A stretch of DNA of 64,000 bases. Origin: Psychroflexus aestuariivivens. GTDB taxonomy: Bacteria > Bacteroidota > Bacteroidia > Flavobacteriales > Flavobacteriaceae. Position numbers and translations under genes: made by a program. The notes below the pieces were generated by a model that worked only from the letters and a program-made list of their open reading frames with translations, did no database searches and was not told the DNA's origin. The stretch covers positions 41,283 to 105,282 of the forward strand of contig NZ_RQVT01000005.1 of assembly GCF_004010055.1 (NCBI RefSeq). Direction: 5' to 3'. This document shows, piece after piece, positions 52,475 to 62,953 of this stretch; the first letter of the stretch is position 1; each line of letters opens with the position of its first letter.

Positions 52475-52909
52475 ATGAAAACTTTGAGTTACTATATAAT
52501 AGTTCTTGCGCTGATTGGTTTTAGTAAAACTGTTCAATCTCAGGATATTTATTTTTACGATGGCGACTGGGGTCGAACTTTAGAATTTGCTGAAGAACAA
52601 GAGCGTTTGATTTTTGTAGACGTTTATGCCATTTGGTGTCGTCCGTGCCGAGAAATGTCAAAATATGTATTTACAAATCCACATGTGGGAAAATATTTTA
52701 CAGAGACTTTTATCAATAAAAAAATTAATGCTGAACGCGGAGTTGGAATTGACTTAGTTAAAAAATACAATGTAAAGGCATTACCTACACTTTTAATTTT
52801 AGACAGTGACGAAAATCTCATTGCTAAAACAACAGGTTATCAAAGCTCTAATCAACTGCTGAGATTTGCCAAATCGGCTTTGAGAAAGTATAATAGAAAG
52901 CATAAATAA
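52475..52909 (+). CDS. Exported thioredoxin-like protein
   Basis: 144 residues. Signal peptide (MKTLSYYIIVLALIGFSKTVQSQ) then a thioredoxin fold (residues 25-140) with active site WCRPC in FVDVYAIWCRPCREM, a cis-proline region KALPTLLIL, and a closing LLRFAKSAL helix. The WCRPC form differs from the usual WCGPC. The protein should act in the periplasm, reducing or oxidising disulfides of exported proteins. Confidence 0.88.
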   Translation: MKTLSYYIIVLALIGFSKTVQSQDIYFYDGDWGRTLEFAEEQERLIFVDVYAIWCRPCREMSKYVFTNPHVGKYFTETFINKKINAERGVGIDLVKKYNVKALPTLLILDSDENLIAKTTGYQSSNQLLRFAKSALRKYNRKHK

Positions 52910-52992
52910 GCTTTATATTATTTTACAGATAAATATTAAATCCAGTTCCGAATTAGTTTCATTTTGCTTATTTTGCCAAAAAATTCAACAAA

Positions 52993-53841
52993 ATGAAGCC
53001 CTTTTCTAAGATTTCTTTTCTTTTAATTTCATTTAGCATTTCAACTTTTACGTTTGGTCAGCAGTTAAATTCATCAGAGGATCAAAACATTATAAGCCCA
53101 ATTTACAAAGGCTGTGAAACCGAAGCAAATGAAAAGGATTCTAAAAAATGCCAAAGCAAGAAGATTCATAATTTTCTAAAGAAAAAACTAAGCTTTTCTA
53201 AGAAAGATAAAAAAAGTCTAAATGCTGGGATGAATCGATTTTATGCGAAGTATAAAGTTGATGAAAATGCTAAAATTACCAACATAGAAATACTGACTCC
53301 TCACAAACAAGTCAAGGATAAAATCAGAAAACTTATAGAAAAGCTGGAATATACAAAACCTGCCACTTTTGAAGACGGAACGCCTACAAGCGTGACACAA
53401 ATGGTACCGATTAATTATTATAATCAAAAAAAAGGTCCTGAGTTTATCCTTTTGAATTCATCTTTAGAAATCACTAGCGATAATTTAGATATAAAAAGCG
53501 TCTATCCTGTTTATGATTTTAAAGAAAAAAACAACAATGTAGCAGATTACAAAAGCTTTAATAAAACTACAGAATTATTTTTAAATGCTTATAATAATTT
53601 TATGGATACTAGTAAATTAGAATCCTATTTTGAAAGCGGTAGAAATGAGTTTAAAATAAATTTTACACTCGACAAGCACGGCGATTTTAAGAATATTGAG
53701 GCTCTTGTCGACAATCGTATTTTGAAACTTTATTTGGAAAATGCACTGAAAAATATCAACAAATTTAGCCTAGCAAAAGTTAACGGCAAGCCAGTCTCTA
53801 TAGATTTCACTGCCAGGTTGGTATATCTTAATAATAAATAA
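52993..53841 (+). CDS. Periplasmic protein with two TonB_C-like domains
   Basis: 282 residues. Signal peptide (MKPFSKISFLLISFSISTFTFGQ). A short PIYKGCE...C segment has two cysteines 12 apart (C41, C53), as in many Bacteroidota TonB-like proteins. The first TonB_C-like domain covers about 75-140 (NRFYAKYKVDENAKITNIEIL, QMVPINYY). A second, diverged one covers about 215-278 (FKINFTLDKHGDFKNIEAL, GKPVSIDFTARLVY). There is no transmembrane anchor or proline-rich spacer, so it cannot be a normal energy transducer. A paralogue follows 4 bases downstream. Confidence 0.7.
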   Translation: MKPFSKISFLLISFSISTFTFGQQLNSSEDQNIISPIYKGCETEANEKDSKKCQSKKIHNFLKKKLSFSKKDKKSLNAGMNRFYAKYKVDENAKITNIEILTPHKQVKDKIRKLIEKLEYTKPATFEDGTPTSVTQMVPINYYNQKKGPEFILLNSSLEITSDNLDIKSVYPVYDFKEKNNNVADYKSFNKTTELFLNAYNNFMDTSKLESYFESGRNEFKINFTLDKHGDFKNIEALVDNRILKLYLENALKNINKFSLAKVNGKPVSIDFTARLVYLNNK

Positions 53842-53845
53842 ATTT

Positions 53846-54710
53846 ATGAATTCATTGTTAAGATTATTTCCCACTTGCATTATTATGCTCTGTTTTAGCT
53901 TGAATGCACACGCACAGCAAAACCTAGCAGCTGTAGAATTGGACCAACCTGCCGTTTTGAAGTCTTGCGACCCAAACTGGAGTCATCGAGAAATTAACTA
54001 TTGTCTATCAAAAAGGTGGGAAAGCTACTTAAACAAGTAAAGTTAAGCAAAGCTGAATATAAGACTTGGAAAAACACCAATACTAAAATGTATGCCAAGT
54101 TCACAGTTAGTGAAACAGGTAAAGTTAGAGATATAGCATTCAGACCAGCACATTATTCTTTCAATAAAAATTTCGTAAAGCTTTAAAAGGCTTAGAATTT
54201 AAACAACCTGCAATTAAAAACGGAAAACCTACTCAACAAACATTCATTATTCCTATTTCTTTGGCAATTAATGGAACGATGCCAATACTTAGTAAACGTT
54301 CTGGCTTCAATATCGAAAATTCCTATGTAGAATGTAAAAGTCATCAATTAAACGATTTTTCACAAGTCCCGTTATTTGGTCTTAAGGCAGAACAAGTCAA
54401 TGCATTGAACACTAAAGATCCAGATTTAGCTTTTGAAGTAAGTAAGAAGAACTTGATTAATCATTTCATTGAATTCATTAACGTCACAAATATCAAACCT
54501 TATTTTGAACCTGGGGAAAATGCATTTTTTATTAATTTTTCAATTGATGAAAACGGAGAAATCAACAATGTTGTGGCAGATATTGATAATCGCATTTTGA
54601 AACTCTATTTAGAAAATGCTCTAAAAAATATAGGTGATTTTTCAATGGCAAAAGTTGATGGTGAAGCGGTGAAATCAGATTTCCTACTTAAGCTTGTTTA
54701 CAACTATTAA
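53846..54710 (+). pseudogene. Paralogue of the upstream double-TonB_C protein, interrupted by two single-base frameshifts
   Basis: Three frames together encode a protein like its neighbour: signal peptide and CDPNWSHREINYC cysteine pair (53846-54040), then a first TonB_C-like part (YAKFTVSETGKVRDIAF), then a second (FFINFSIDENGEINNVVAD, ILKLYLENALKNIGDFSMAKV). The first break lies in the AAAAA run at about 54009-54013, the second in the TTT run at about 54170. Adding one A and one T restores one continuous frame (LSKKVGKLLKQVKL; NKNFRKALKGLEF). Either the gene is decaying or the sequence has two homopolymer errors. Near the C-terminus both copies share VDNRILKLYLENALKNI almost exactly. Confidence 0.75.
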
Positions 54711-54760
54711 GGCTACACCGGCTACATTCACAATTTAGAAGTATTGGTTTCTAATACGCA

Positions 54761-54792
54761 AAAAACCGCTTCAAAAAATTTGAAGCGGTTTT
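54761..54792. terminator. Bidirectional terminator between the TonB_C-like paralogue and sucC
   Basis: AAAAACCGCTTCAAA pairs with TTTGAAGCGGTTTT; A-rich and T-rich flanks let it serve both converging transcripts. Confidence 0.85.
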
Positions 54793-54817
54793 ATATTTTT
54801 AAAAAATTGTCTTTAGT

Positions 54818-56011
54818 TTAAGACAATACTTTTTGAACTTTATCTGCTGCTTCTTTGAACAATACTGCAGTTTCAACATTCAGTCCAGCTTCTTCTATCA
54901 GTTCCACTGCTTTTTCAGCATTGGTACCTTGAAGCCTGACGATGATTGGCACATTAATTTTGTCGCCTAAACTTTTGTAAGCTTCAATAATGCCTTCTGC
55001 GACACGGTCGCAACGGACAATTCCACCAAAAATATTGATTAAAATCGCTTCTACCTTTTCATCTTTCAAAATTAAATTGAAAGCTTGTTCAACGCGTTTT
55101 GCATCTGCTGTTCCGCCAACATCAAGGAAGTTAGCTGGTTCTCCTCCGGCAAATTTAATCAAATCCATCGTTGCCATTGCTAAACCTGCGCCGTTGACCA
55201 TACAGCCGACATTTCCATCTAGATTCACATAGCTTAAACCTGCATCTCTAGCTTCAACTTCAGTTGCATCTTCTTCGCGCGTATCGCGCATGTCTTGATA
55301 ATCTTTGTGTCTAAACAAGGCTGAATCGTCTAAAGTTACTTTAGAATCCACAGCAATAACGCGATCATCACTTGTTTTCAAAACTGGGTTAATTTCAAAT
55401 AATGAAGAATCTGAACCTTCGTAAGCCTTGTATAAAGACGTGGCAAATTTTGTCATTTCTTTAAAAGCTTTACCTTCCAAACCTAGATTGAAAGCAATTC
55501 TTCTTGCTTGAAATGGCATAATGCCAGTGCTAGGATCAATTTCTTCAGTAAAGATTTTGTCTGGCGTTTCTTCAGCAACGGTTTCAATATCTACTCCACC
55601 TTCTGGTGAATACATAATCATATTTCTGCCAGTGGCTCTGTTCAACAATACGGACATATAATATTCCTCAGGTTCGCTATCGCCAGGATAATAGACATCT
55701 TCAGTGACTAAAATTTGGTGAACTTTTTTACCTTCTTCAGAAGTTTGTGGCGTAACCAAATTCATACCGATAATTTCGTCAGCCAGTTGCTTTACTTCCT
55801 TAAGGTTTTTAGCCAATTTTACGCCACCACCTTTTCCACGACCACCAGCATGAACTTGTGCTTTAATCACATGCCATCCGGTGCCAGTTTCTTCAGTCAA
55901 TTTTTTTGCCGCTTCTACAGCTTCCTCTGGGGATTTAGCAAGAATTCCTTTTTGAATTCCTACGCCGTAACTGCTTAATATTTCTTTGCCTTGATATTCG
56001 TGTAGATTCAT
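54818..56011 (-). CDS. sucC: ADP-forming succinate-CoA ligase subunit beta
   Basis: 397 residues. Starts MNLHEYQGKEILSSYGV, with the ATP-grasp segment VIKAQVHAGGRGKGGGVKLA, the family blocks EEYYMSVLLNRATGRN, LFEINPVLKT, MVNGAGLAMATMDLIKFAGG and NIFGGIVRCDRVAEGI. It couples succinyl-CoA hydrolysis to ADP phosphorylation in the TCA cycle. sucD is not adjacent. A promoter with TACTTTTG lies 32 bases upstream. Confidence 0.97.
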   Translation of the reverse strand: MNLHEYQGKEILSSYGVGIQKGILAKSPEEAVEAAKKLTEETGTGWHVIKAQVHAGGRGKGGGVKLAKNLKEVKQLADEIIGMNLVTPQTSEEGKKVHQILVTEDVYYPGDSEPEEYYMSVLLNRATGRNMIMYSPEGGVDIETVAEETPDKIFTEEIDPSTGIMPFQARRIAFNLGLEGKAFKEMTKFATSLYKAYEGSDSSLFEINPVLKTSDDRVIAVDSKVTLDDSALFRHKDYQDMRDTREEDATEVEARDAGLSYVNLDGNVGCMVNGAGLAMATMDLIKFAGGEPANFLDVGGTADAKRVEQAFNLILKDEKVEAILINIFGGIVRCDRVAEGIIEAYKSLGDKINVPIIVRLQGTNAEKAVELIEEAGLNVETAVLFKEAADKVQKVLS

Positions 56012-56042
56012 AATCAGGTTTTATGATATAAAATTTGATTCA

Positions 56043-56050
56043 CAAAAGTA
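56043..56050 (-). promoter_or_regulatory. -7 box TACTTTTG for sucC
   Basis: A full consensus match on the minus strand, leader of about 25 bases. Confidence 0.5.
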
Positions 56051-56205
56051 ATAATTTAAATTTTCGATACAATGTTTTTTTGCGAAAGAAAACTTAAACC
56101 TGAAAAATCATTGTATTTCAGGAAGTTCAAGTCTTAGTTTTGTAGTTGAATATAATGTATCCACGCAAATTACTATTTTTAATAAAAAATACCTAGACTA
56201 ACATT

Positions 56206-56433
56206 ATGAAATCAAACCAAAATCAAGCCCTTGTGGAGCTGGCTTATGCCAAAATGCATTTCGGCAAATACAAAGATTATTACTTGTCAGATATTCCAGA
56301 ATATTATTTGGTTTGGTATCAACGCAAAGGATTTCCTGACAATAAACTCGGGCGGCAAATGCAAGAAGTTTTGGAAATGAAGGTGAACGGTCTTGAACAT
56401 ATACTGCGACAAATTCGACACAGAAAATTATGA
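56206..56433 (+). CDS. DUF3820 family protein
   Basis: 75 residues (LVELAYAKMHFGKYKDYYLSD, IPEYYLVWYQRKGFPDNKLG). The M-x-FGKYKG-like start, followed by IP..YL.W, is the DUF3820 hallmark, a small family sometimes called putative quorum-sensing-regulated virulence factor, also found as nuclease-associated modules. Here only the conserved core is present. Function unknown; it stands alone 78 bases ahead of pyrG in the same direction. Confidence 0.8.
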   Translation: MKSNQNQALVELAYAKMHFGKYKDYYLSDIPEYYLVWYQRKGFPDNKLGRQMQEVLEMKVNGLEHILRQIRHRKL

Positions 56434-56473
56434 ATCTTTTGGTTTTTGTGGTTCAAAAGCAAAAATTAAATGA

Positions 56474-56481
56474 TATTTTTG
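56474..56481 (+). promoter_or_regulatory. -7 box TATTTTTG for pyrG
   Basis: A full consensus match, 30 bases ahead of the ATG at 56512. Confidence 0.5.
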
Positions 56482-56499
56482 CCTCCCGTATAGACTTAA

Positions 56500-58128
<1,629 letters not shown>

Positions 58129-58229
58129 ATTTAAAAGGTCTTAAAATAATTCAGATATCTTCTAATATTTGAAACAATTTGCTGACTTTTGCACAGATTT
58201 TAAAAAAGAGATAAACATTAATTGTTATA

Positions 58230-60128
58230 ATGGAAGAAAAGAAAACATTCGATAAAAATTCAATTATCGGCTTTTTACTCATCGGTGCGATTCTGATTTG
58301 GGTGATGTACATGAACCCGACACAAGAAGAGAAACCAGAAGCTGATCAAGTTAAAGAACCTGCAAAAACTGAAGCTGTTTCTGAAGGTGATTCTTCTGAA
58401 AACGTTCAAAATACAACTGAGACAAGCGACTTACAATCTATTGAAAATGATTCTGTTAGTAATATTCTAGCAAAAAGAGAATACGGTGCTTTCGCTTATT
58501 CCGCACTTTTACCATCTGCTGAAGATAACAAAATCACTACCATCGAAAATGATTTGGTTGAACTGAAAGTCAGCAATAAAGGTGGACAAATCATTGAAGC
58601 AAAAATGAAGCAACACGACACCTACAAAGGTGATCCTGTGTATTTAATCAAAGATGGCAACGCTAATTTCAATATTGAATTTGAAACCCAAAATGGTAAA
58701 GTTCTAAACACCAAGGATTTATTTTTCGAGCCTGAACTTTCGACTGATGGCGATCGCCAAACTTTATCGATGAAAGCGAAAGTTTCTGACGTAAAATTTC
58801 TAGAATTCTATTACGGTTTAAATCCTGAGAATTATATGATGGATTTTGCAATCAGATCGCAAGGCTTGAGCGATGTCGTTCGTGGTGATATAGCAGATTT
58901 AACTTGGGAAGTCAAAGCTTTTAGAAAAGCCAAAAGTATTTCTTACGAAAACAGATATACTGAAATTGTTTATCAGTATGAAGGCGAAAGTGATGATTAC
59001 ACAGGACAAGGTGACGAAGCGATAGAAGAAGATATCGAAATAGATTGGGTAGCGTTTAAACAACACTTTTTCACTTCCATTTTATTGACTGACAAACCAT
59101 TTCAGAAAGGAAAATTCATTTCTAGAAATTTAGTTCAAGATGAGGAAGTAGATACTACCTATACTAAAAACTTCAGAGCTGAAATCCCTTTGGAATTGAA
59201 AAGTGGAGAGTTTTCTGAATCTTTAAACTGGTACCACGGTCCTTCAGATTATCAAATTTTAGATGATTATGACAGAAATCTTGACGAAGTTGTGCCTTTA
59301 GGTTGGGGTATTTTTGGCTGGATTAACCGTTATATTTTCATTCCTTTTTTCGGTTTTCTCAGTGGCGTTTTACCAAGTTATGGTTTGGCTATTATAGTAA
59401 TGACAATTGTAGTGAGAATCGTATTATCGCCAGTAACTTACAAATCTTACTTGTCCCAAGCGAAGATGAAGGTATTGAAACCTGAAATCAACGAAATCAA
59501 CGAAAAGCACAAGGACAACCAAATGAAAAAACAACAGGAAACCATGAAGTTGTACAGCAAAACTGGCGTAAGTCCGCTCAGTGGTTGTATTCCAGCTTTA
59601 CTGCAAATTCCTGTATTTTATGCCTTATTCCAGTTTTTCCCAAGTGCTTTCGATTTACGCCAAAAAGGATTTCTTTGGGCCGATGATTTATCGAGTTACG
59701 ATGTAATCTACGAATGGGATACCTACATTCCTTTGATTTCTTGGGCTTACGGAAATCACATCAGTTTATTCCCGATTTTAGCATCTGTAGCTATATTTTT
59801 CTACATGACGATGACGACTGGACAAAATATGCAGCAAAGCTCGCAACCGGGTATGCCCAATATGAAAATCATCATGTACATTTCGCCTTTAGTGATGTTG
59901 ATATTCTTCAATAATTATGCGAGTGGTTTATCATTGTATTATTTCATTTCAAACTTAATTACAATCGGAATTATGCTTGTCATCAAACATGTTATAATTG
60001 ATGAAGATAAGATTTTAGCTAAAATTGAAGAGAAAAAGAAAAAGCCGAAAAAGAAAAGTAAGTTCGGCAAAAAGTTCCAGGAAATTATGGAACAAGCTCA
60101 GGAACAGCAGAAAAATAAGAAAAAATAA
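58230..60128 (+). CDS. yidC: Membrane protein insertase YidC
   Basis: 632 residues. N-terminal membrane helix (about 11-30, IGFLLIGAILIWVMYMN), a long periplasmic P1 domain (about 35-350) with an acidic low-complexity start, then the Oxa1/YidC core (about 365-595) of five helices including LAIIVMTIVVRIVLSPVTYKS, KTGVSPLSGCIPALLQIPVFYALFQFF (shown in part) and YISPLVMLIFFNNYASGLSLYYF. The C-terminus is very Lys-rich (about 30 residues, KKKKPKKKSKF), probably binding the ribosome. It inserts and folds inner-membrane proteins. A terminator follows. Confidence 0.97.
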   Translation: MEEKKTFDKNSIIGFLLIGAILIWVMYMNPTQEEKPEADQVKEPAKTEAVSEGDSSENVQNTTETSDLQSIENDSVSNILAKREYGAFAYSALLPSAEDNKITTIENDLVELKVSNKGGQIIEAKMKQHDTYKGDPVYLIKDGNANFNIEFETQNGKVLNTKDLFFEPELSTDGDRQTLSMKAKVSDVKFLEFYYGLNPENYMMDFAIRSQGLSDVVRGDIADLTWEVKAFRKAKSISYENRYTEIVYQYEGESDDYTGQGDEAIEEDIEIDWVAFKQHFFTSILLTDKPFQKGKFISRNLVQDEEVDTTYTKNFRAEIPLELKSGEFSESLNWYHGPSDYQILDDYDRNLDEVVPLGWGIFGWINRYIFIPFFGFLSGVLPSYGLAIIVMTIVVRIVLSPVTYKSYLSQAKMKVLKPEINEINEKHKDNQMKKQQETMKLYSKTGVSPLSGCIPALLQIPVFYALFQFFPSAFDLRQKGFLWADDLSSYDVIYEWDTYIPLISWAYGNHISLFPILASVAIFFYMTMTTGQNMQQSSQPGMPNMKIIMYISPLVMLIFFNNYASGLSLYYFISNLITIGIMLVIKHVIIDEDKILAKIEEKKKKPKKKSKFGKKFQEIMEQAQEQQKNKKK

Positions 60129-60147
60129 TTTTCAATTATTTTCAAAT

Positions 60148-60186
60148 AAAAAAAGGTTCAACTTCTGCAGTTGAACCTTTTTTTTG
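60148..60186. terminator. Bidirectional terminator after yidC
   Basis: AAAAGGTTCAAC pairs with GTTGAACCTTTT around TTCTGCA, with A- and T-runs on both flanks, between converging genes. Confidence 0.9.
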
Positions 60187-60201
60187 GTTGGAATTCTGAT
60201 T

Positions 60202-61383
60202 TTATAAATTCTGAAAAGTTTCAGAATTGGCTTTCATTTGTCTTAATAACGGACTGCATCGATAGCGATCTTCTCGATACAACTCATAAAGTTCATCCAT
60301 TTGATCCACACACCAATCGATGCCTTTTTCGTTTGCCCAAGCCAATAAGCCTTTTGGGTAATTCACGCCTTTGGTCATCGCTAAATCGATGTCTTTGGCC
60401 GTGGCGATATTCAAGAAAAGCGCATCTGCTGCTTCGTTGATAAGCATGACTAAAATTCGGTTGAAAATTTTCTCACCCATAACTGCATCCTTGATTGGCG
60501 AAACTTTCTTTGCATCTTCCGCATAATTATAAAAGCCTCTCCCCGACTTTCGTCCTAAATAGCCAGCTTCCGCATGGCGCTTTTGAGTAAACGATGGTTT
60601 ATAACGCGGATCGTAATAAAAGGCTTTGAAGACAGTTTCCGTCACGGTATAATTGACGTCATTACCGATAAAATCCATCAATTGAAATGGTCCCATTCGG
60701 AAACCGCCGATTTGCTTCATCACCCAGTCAATAGTTGCAAATCCAGTCTCGCCTTCGGGCAATCCCGCGTAGCTTTCTTCATAAATTCGAAGCGCTTCAC
60801 CATAAAACGGACGTGCCACGCGATTCACAATAAAACCTGGCGTGTCTTTGGCTTTTACGGGGACTTTTTTCCAATTTTGGATTGTTGAAAATACCTTTTG
60901 AAAAACCTCCTCTGAAGTTTGAACCGCTGGAATAATTTCTACCAATGGCATCAATGGTGCTGGGTTGAAAAAGTGAATTCCAATACATCGTTCAGGTTTC
61001 TGAAGACAGGACGCAATGGATGCAATGGAAAGCGACGACGTGTTGCTTGCAATAATTGCTTCATCGCTTTGGTAAGTTTCCAGTTCTTGAAAAACCTTTT
61101 GTTTGATGTCCAGATTTTCAACAATGGCTTCAATTGTTAAATCGGCATCTGCCAAATCTTTCAGACTTTCAATATAAGCAATATTGCTTTGAATACGGTT
61201 TTTTTCTTCTTGATCAATTCTTTCTTTTTCGATCAAGCGGTTTAGAATTTTGGTCAAAGCTTGTTCAGACTCCTGAAGTGCTTCGGGTTTGGTATCGTAT
61301 AGTTTGACTTTACAGTCAGCCGTGGCAGCGACTTGCGCGATGCCGCTTCCCATAGTTCCGGCTCCTATAATGGCTATATTCAT
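60202..61383 (-). CDS. 3-hydroxyacyl-CoA dehydrogenase (PaaH-like)
   Basis: 393 residues. NAD-binding domain starting IAIIGAGTMGSGIAQVAA, with ASNTSSLSIASIAS and the catalytic IGIHFFNPAPLMPLVEII, first 3HCDH domain (about 183-280, PGFIVNRVARPFYGEAL, GPFQLMDFIGNDV), and a second, shorter copy at the C-terminus (about 310-385, AMTKGVNYPKGLLAWAN). The two-copy form resembles PaaH, the 3-hydroxyadipyl-CoA dehydrogenase of phenylacetate breakdown. The enoyl-CoA hydratase upstream resembles PaaG, but other paa genes are not in the window, so fatty-acid oxidation remains possible. Confidence 0.85.
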   Translation of the reverse strand: MNIAIIGAGTMGSGIAQVAATADCKVKLYDTKPEALQESEQALTKILNRLIEKERIDQEEKNRIQSNIAYIESLKDLADADLTIEAIVENLDIKQKVFQELETYQSDEAIIASNTSSLSIASIASCLQKPERCIGIHFFNPAPLMPLVEIIPAVQTSEEVFQKVFSTIQNWKKVPVKAKDTPGFIVNRVARPFYGEALRIYEESYAGLPEGETGFATIDWVMKQIGGFRMGPFQLMDFIGNDVNYTVTETVFKAFYYDPRYKPSFTQKRHAEAGYLGRKSGRGFYNYAEDAKKVSPIKDAVMGEKIFNRILVMLINEAADALFLNIATAKDIDLAMTKGVNYPKGLLAWANEKGIDWCVDQMDELYELYREDRYRCSPLLRQMKANSETFQNL

Positions 61384-61410
61384 GGTGATTTCAAATTTTA
61401 GATTTATGAC

Positions 61411-61436
61411 TTAGATTCTAGATATTAGATTCTAGA
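61411..61436. repeat. Tandem TTAGATTCTAGA pair
   Basis: The 12-mer TTAGATTCTAGA occurs at 61411-61422 and 61425-61436 (14-bp period), in the 73-base gap between the two CoA-enzyme genes. Related TAGATT/TAGACTTTAGAC strings surround it. Each unit contains the palindrome TCTAGA. Confidence 0.6.
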
Positions 61437-61456
61437 CTTTAGACATTGTTTTTTCT

Positions 61457-62239
61457 TTATTTGCCTTTGAAGTTTGGTTTGCGTTTTTCCATAAATGCAT
61501 TGACGCCTTCTTGGTAATCCTCGGTTTCAGCTGAAGCAATTTGGTATTTGGATTCCAATGCCAATTGCTCTTCCAAGGAATTATTCATGGATTTGTTGAG
61601 CGCTTTTTTGGTAAATGCCAAAGCTTGAGTTGGCATTTTAGAAAGTTGCACAGCTAATTTATCGACTTCAATTTCAAAAGTTTCTGCAGAAAAATAAGTG
61701 TAAATCATACCGATGCGTTCGGCCTCAATGGCGTCGACTTTATCGCCTAACATCGCTAAAGCTGAAGCGCGTTGAAAACCAATTAATCGCGGCAAAAAGA
61801 ACGTGCCTGCACTATCTGGAATCAAACCAATTTTGCTAAATGCCTGAATAAAACTCGCTTGTTCTGAAGCTACCACAATATCGCAAGCCAAAGCAATATT
61901 AGCACCTGCGCCAGCCGCGACGCCGTTTACGGCAGCAATGACGGGTTTTTCAATATTTCTGATGCGCGTAATGATCGGGTTATAATGTTCTTCCAGAATT
62001 TTTCTGAAACCAGGATTTTCTTCTGGATTGGTGACTTCTTGCAAATCCTGACCTGCGCAAAAGGCCTTTCCTGCGCCAGTTAAGACAATGGCACGAACCT
62101 CATCATTTCTGATGCAGTCGTCCAAAGTTTTCTGAAGCGTAAACGCCATTTCGCGATTGAAACTGTTGAATTTATTTGGGCGATTCAATGTGATGTACGC
62201 CACTTGACCTTTAATATCAATAAGAATACTATTGTCCAT
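61457..62239 (-). CDS. Enoyl-CoA hydratase/isomerase (PaaG-like)
   Basis: 260 residues of the crotonase family. Start VAYITLNRPNKFNSFNREM, CoA-binding TGAGKAFCAGQDLQEV (the FCAGQDL form is typical of PaaG), oxyanion-hole blocks AVNGVAAGAGANIALACDI and FSKIGLIPDSAGTFFLPRLIG with the catalytic acid. PaaG isomerises the ring-1,2-epoxide of phenylacetyl-CoA. It is upstream of the PaaH-like gene in the same direction. The gap between them contains the TTAGATTCTAGA pair. Confidence 0.85.
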   Translation of the reverse strand: MDNSILIDIKGQVAYITLNRPNKFNSFNREMAFTLQKTLDDCIRNDEVRAIVLTGAGKAFCAGQDLQEVTNPEENPGFRKILEEHYNPIITRIRNIEKPVIAAVNGVAAGAGANIALACDIVVASEQASFIQAFSKIGLIPDSAGTFFLPRLIGFQRASALAMLGDKVDAIEAERIGMIYTYFSAETFEIEVDKLAVQLSKMPTQALAFTKKALNKSMNNSLEEQLALESKYQIASAETEDYQEGVNAFMEKRKPNFKGK

Positions 62240-62636
62240 TTTTTTGATTTTTGTTTGAATCTTGAAAGATAAGAAAATTCAATGGCAGAAGAATTAGAAG
62301 TAACTTTCAATATTTTAAAAAGTCAGTTAATTTAATTGTTTTGAGGCTTGAAAGGATTGAAAATTTAAGAGTGCATTTCGAATTTGAAAACTTTATTTGT
62401 TGAAAATTGTGAAAGAAAAAATGAAAGATACTGGTGTTAAAAATTAAATTTCAACTCAATTAGTAAGTACACTAATAAATATTTTGTTATACATTTGTTA
62501 AATCCTCTGAATACCAAAAGTCAAATGACTTTTAAACAACTTCAAAAAGTGGTAAATCCGAGTATGTTATAAGCGTTTGTTTGAAAATCGAAAAGAGAGA
62601 ACAAAAATAAAATTAGTCAATGAATATTTTTAAATC
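62240..62636. other. 397-base AT-rich intergenic region
   Basis: No gene of convincing length. A 17-codon frame at 62282-62335 (MAEELEVTFNILKSQLI) is too short to support. TATCTTTC on the minus strand, close to the -7 consensus, lies ahead of the hydratase gene. Nothing else recognised. Confidence 0.35.
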
Positions 62637-62852
62637 ATGATCAAATTACCAAAAAAAATTGCTTTTATTTTACTAATAATCGTCACAATTCTACTTGCCA
62701 TAACTTTCACAAATATCGATTGGAATATTGTTAACAATCCTGGAAGCAATTACGAATTATTTAAAGAAATAAGAGAACCAATCCTTTTTTTAATTTTAGT
62801 AACTTTTTACATAAAGTACTATGTAAGAATTCTAAATAATGAAAAGAAATAA
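62637..62852 (+). CDS. Small two-helix membrane protein, unknown
   Basis: 71 residues with two hydrophobic helices: 9-25 (IAFILLIIVTILLAITF) and 48-62 (PILFLILVTFYIKYY), joined by a polar loop with a Gly/Asn turn. I recognise no family. It starts with a good ATG but lacks a clear promoter. The very high A/T content and the ORFan nature suggest accessory DNA. Confidence 0.45.
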   Translation: MIKLPKKIAFILLIIVTILLAITFTNIDWNIVNNPGSNYELFKEIREPILFLILVTFYIKYYVRILNNEKK

Positions 62853-62953
62853 TGAAGATTTCATAAGGAATTTGACCGACAAACCTCTAAGCAAGAGATT
62901 TGAGAATTTGAGAATATCTTTCTTATATTCGAAACTCAAAATTTAGATTGTTT

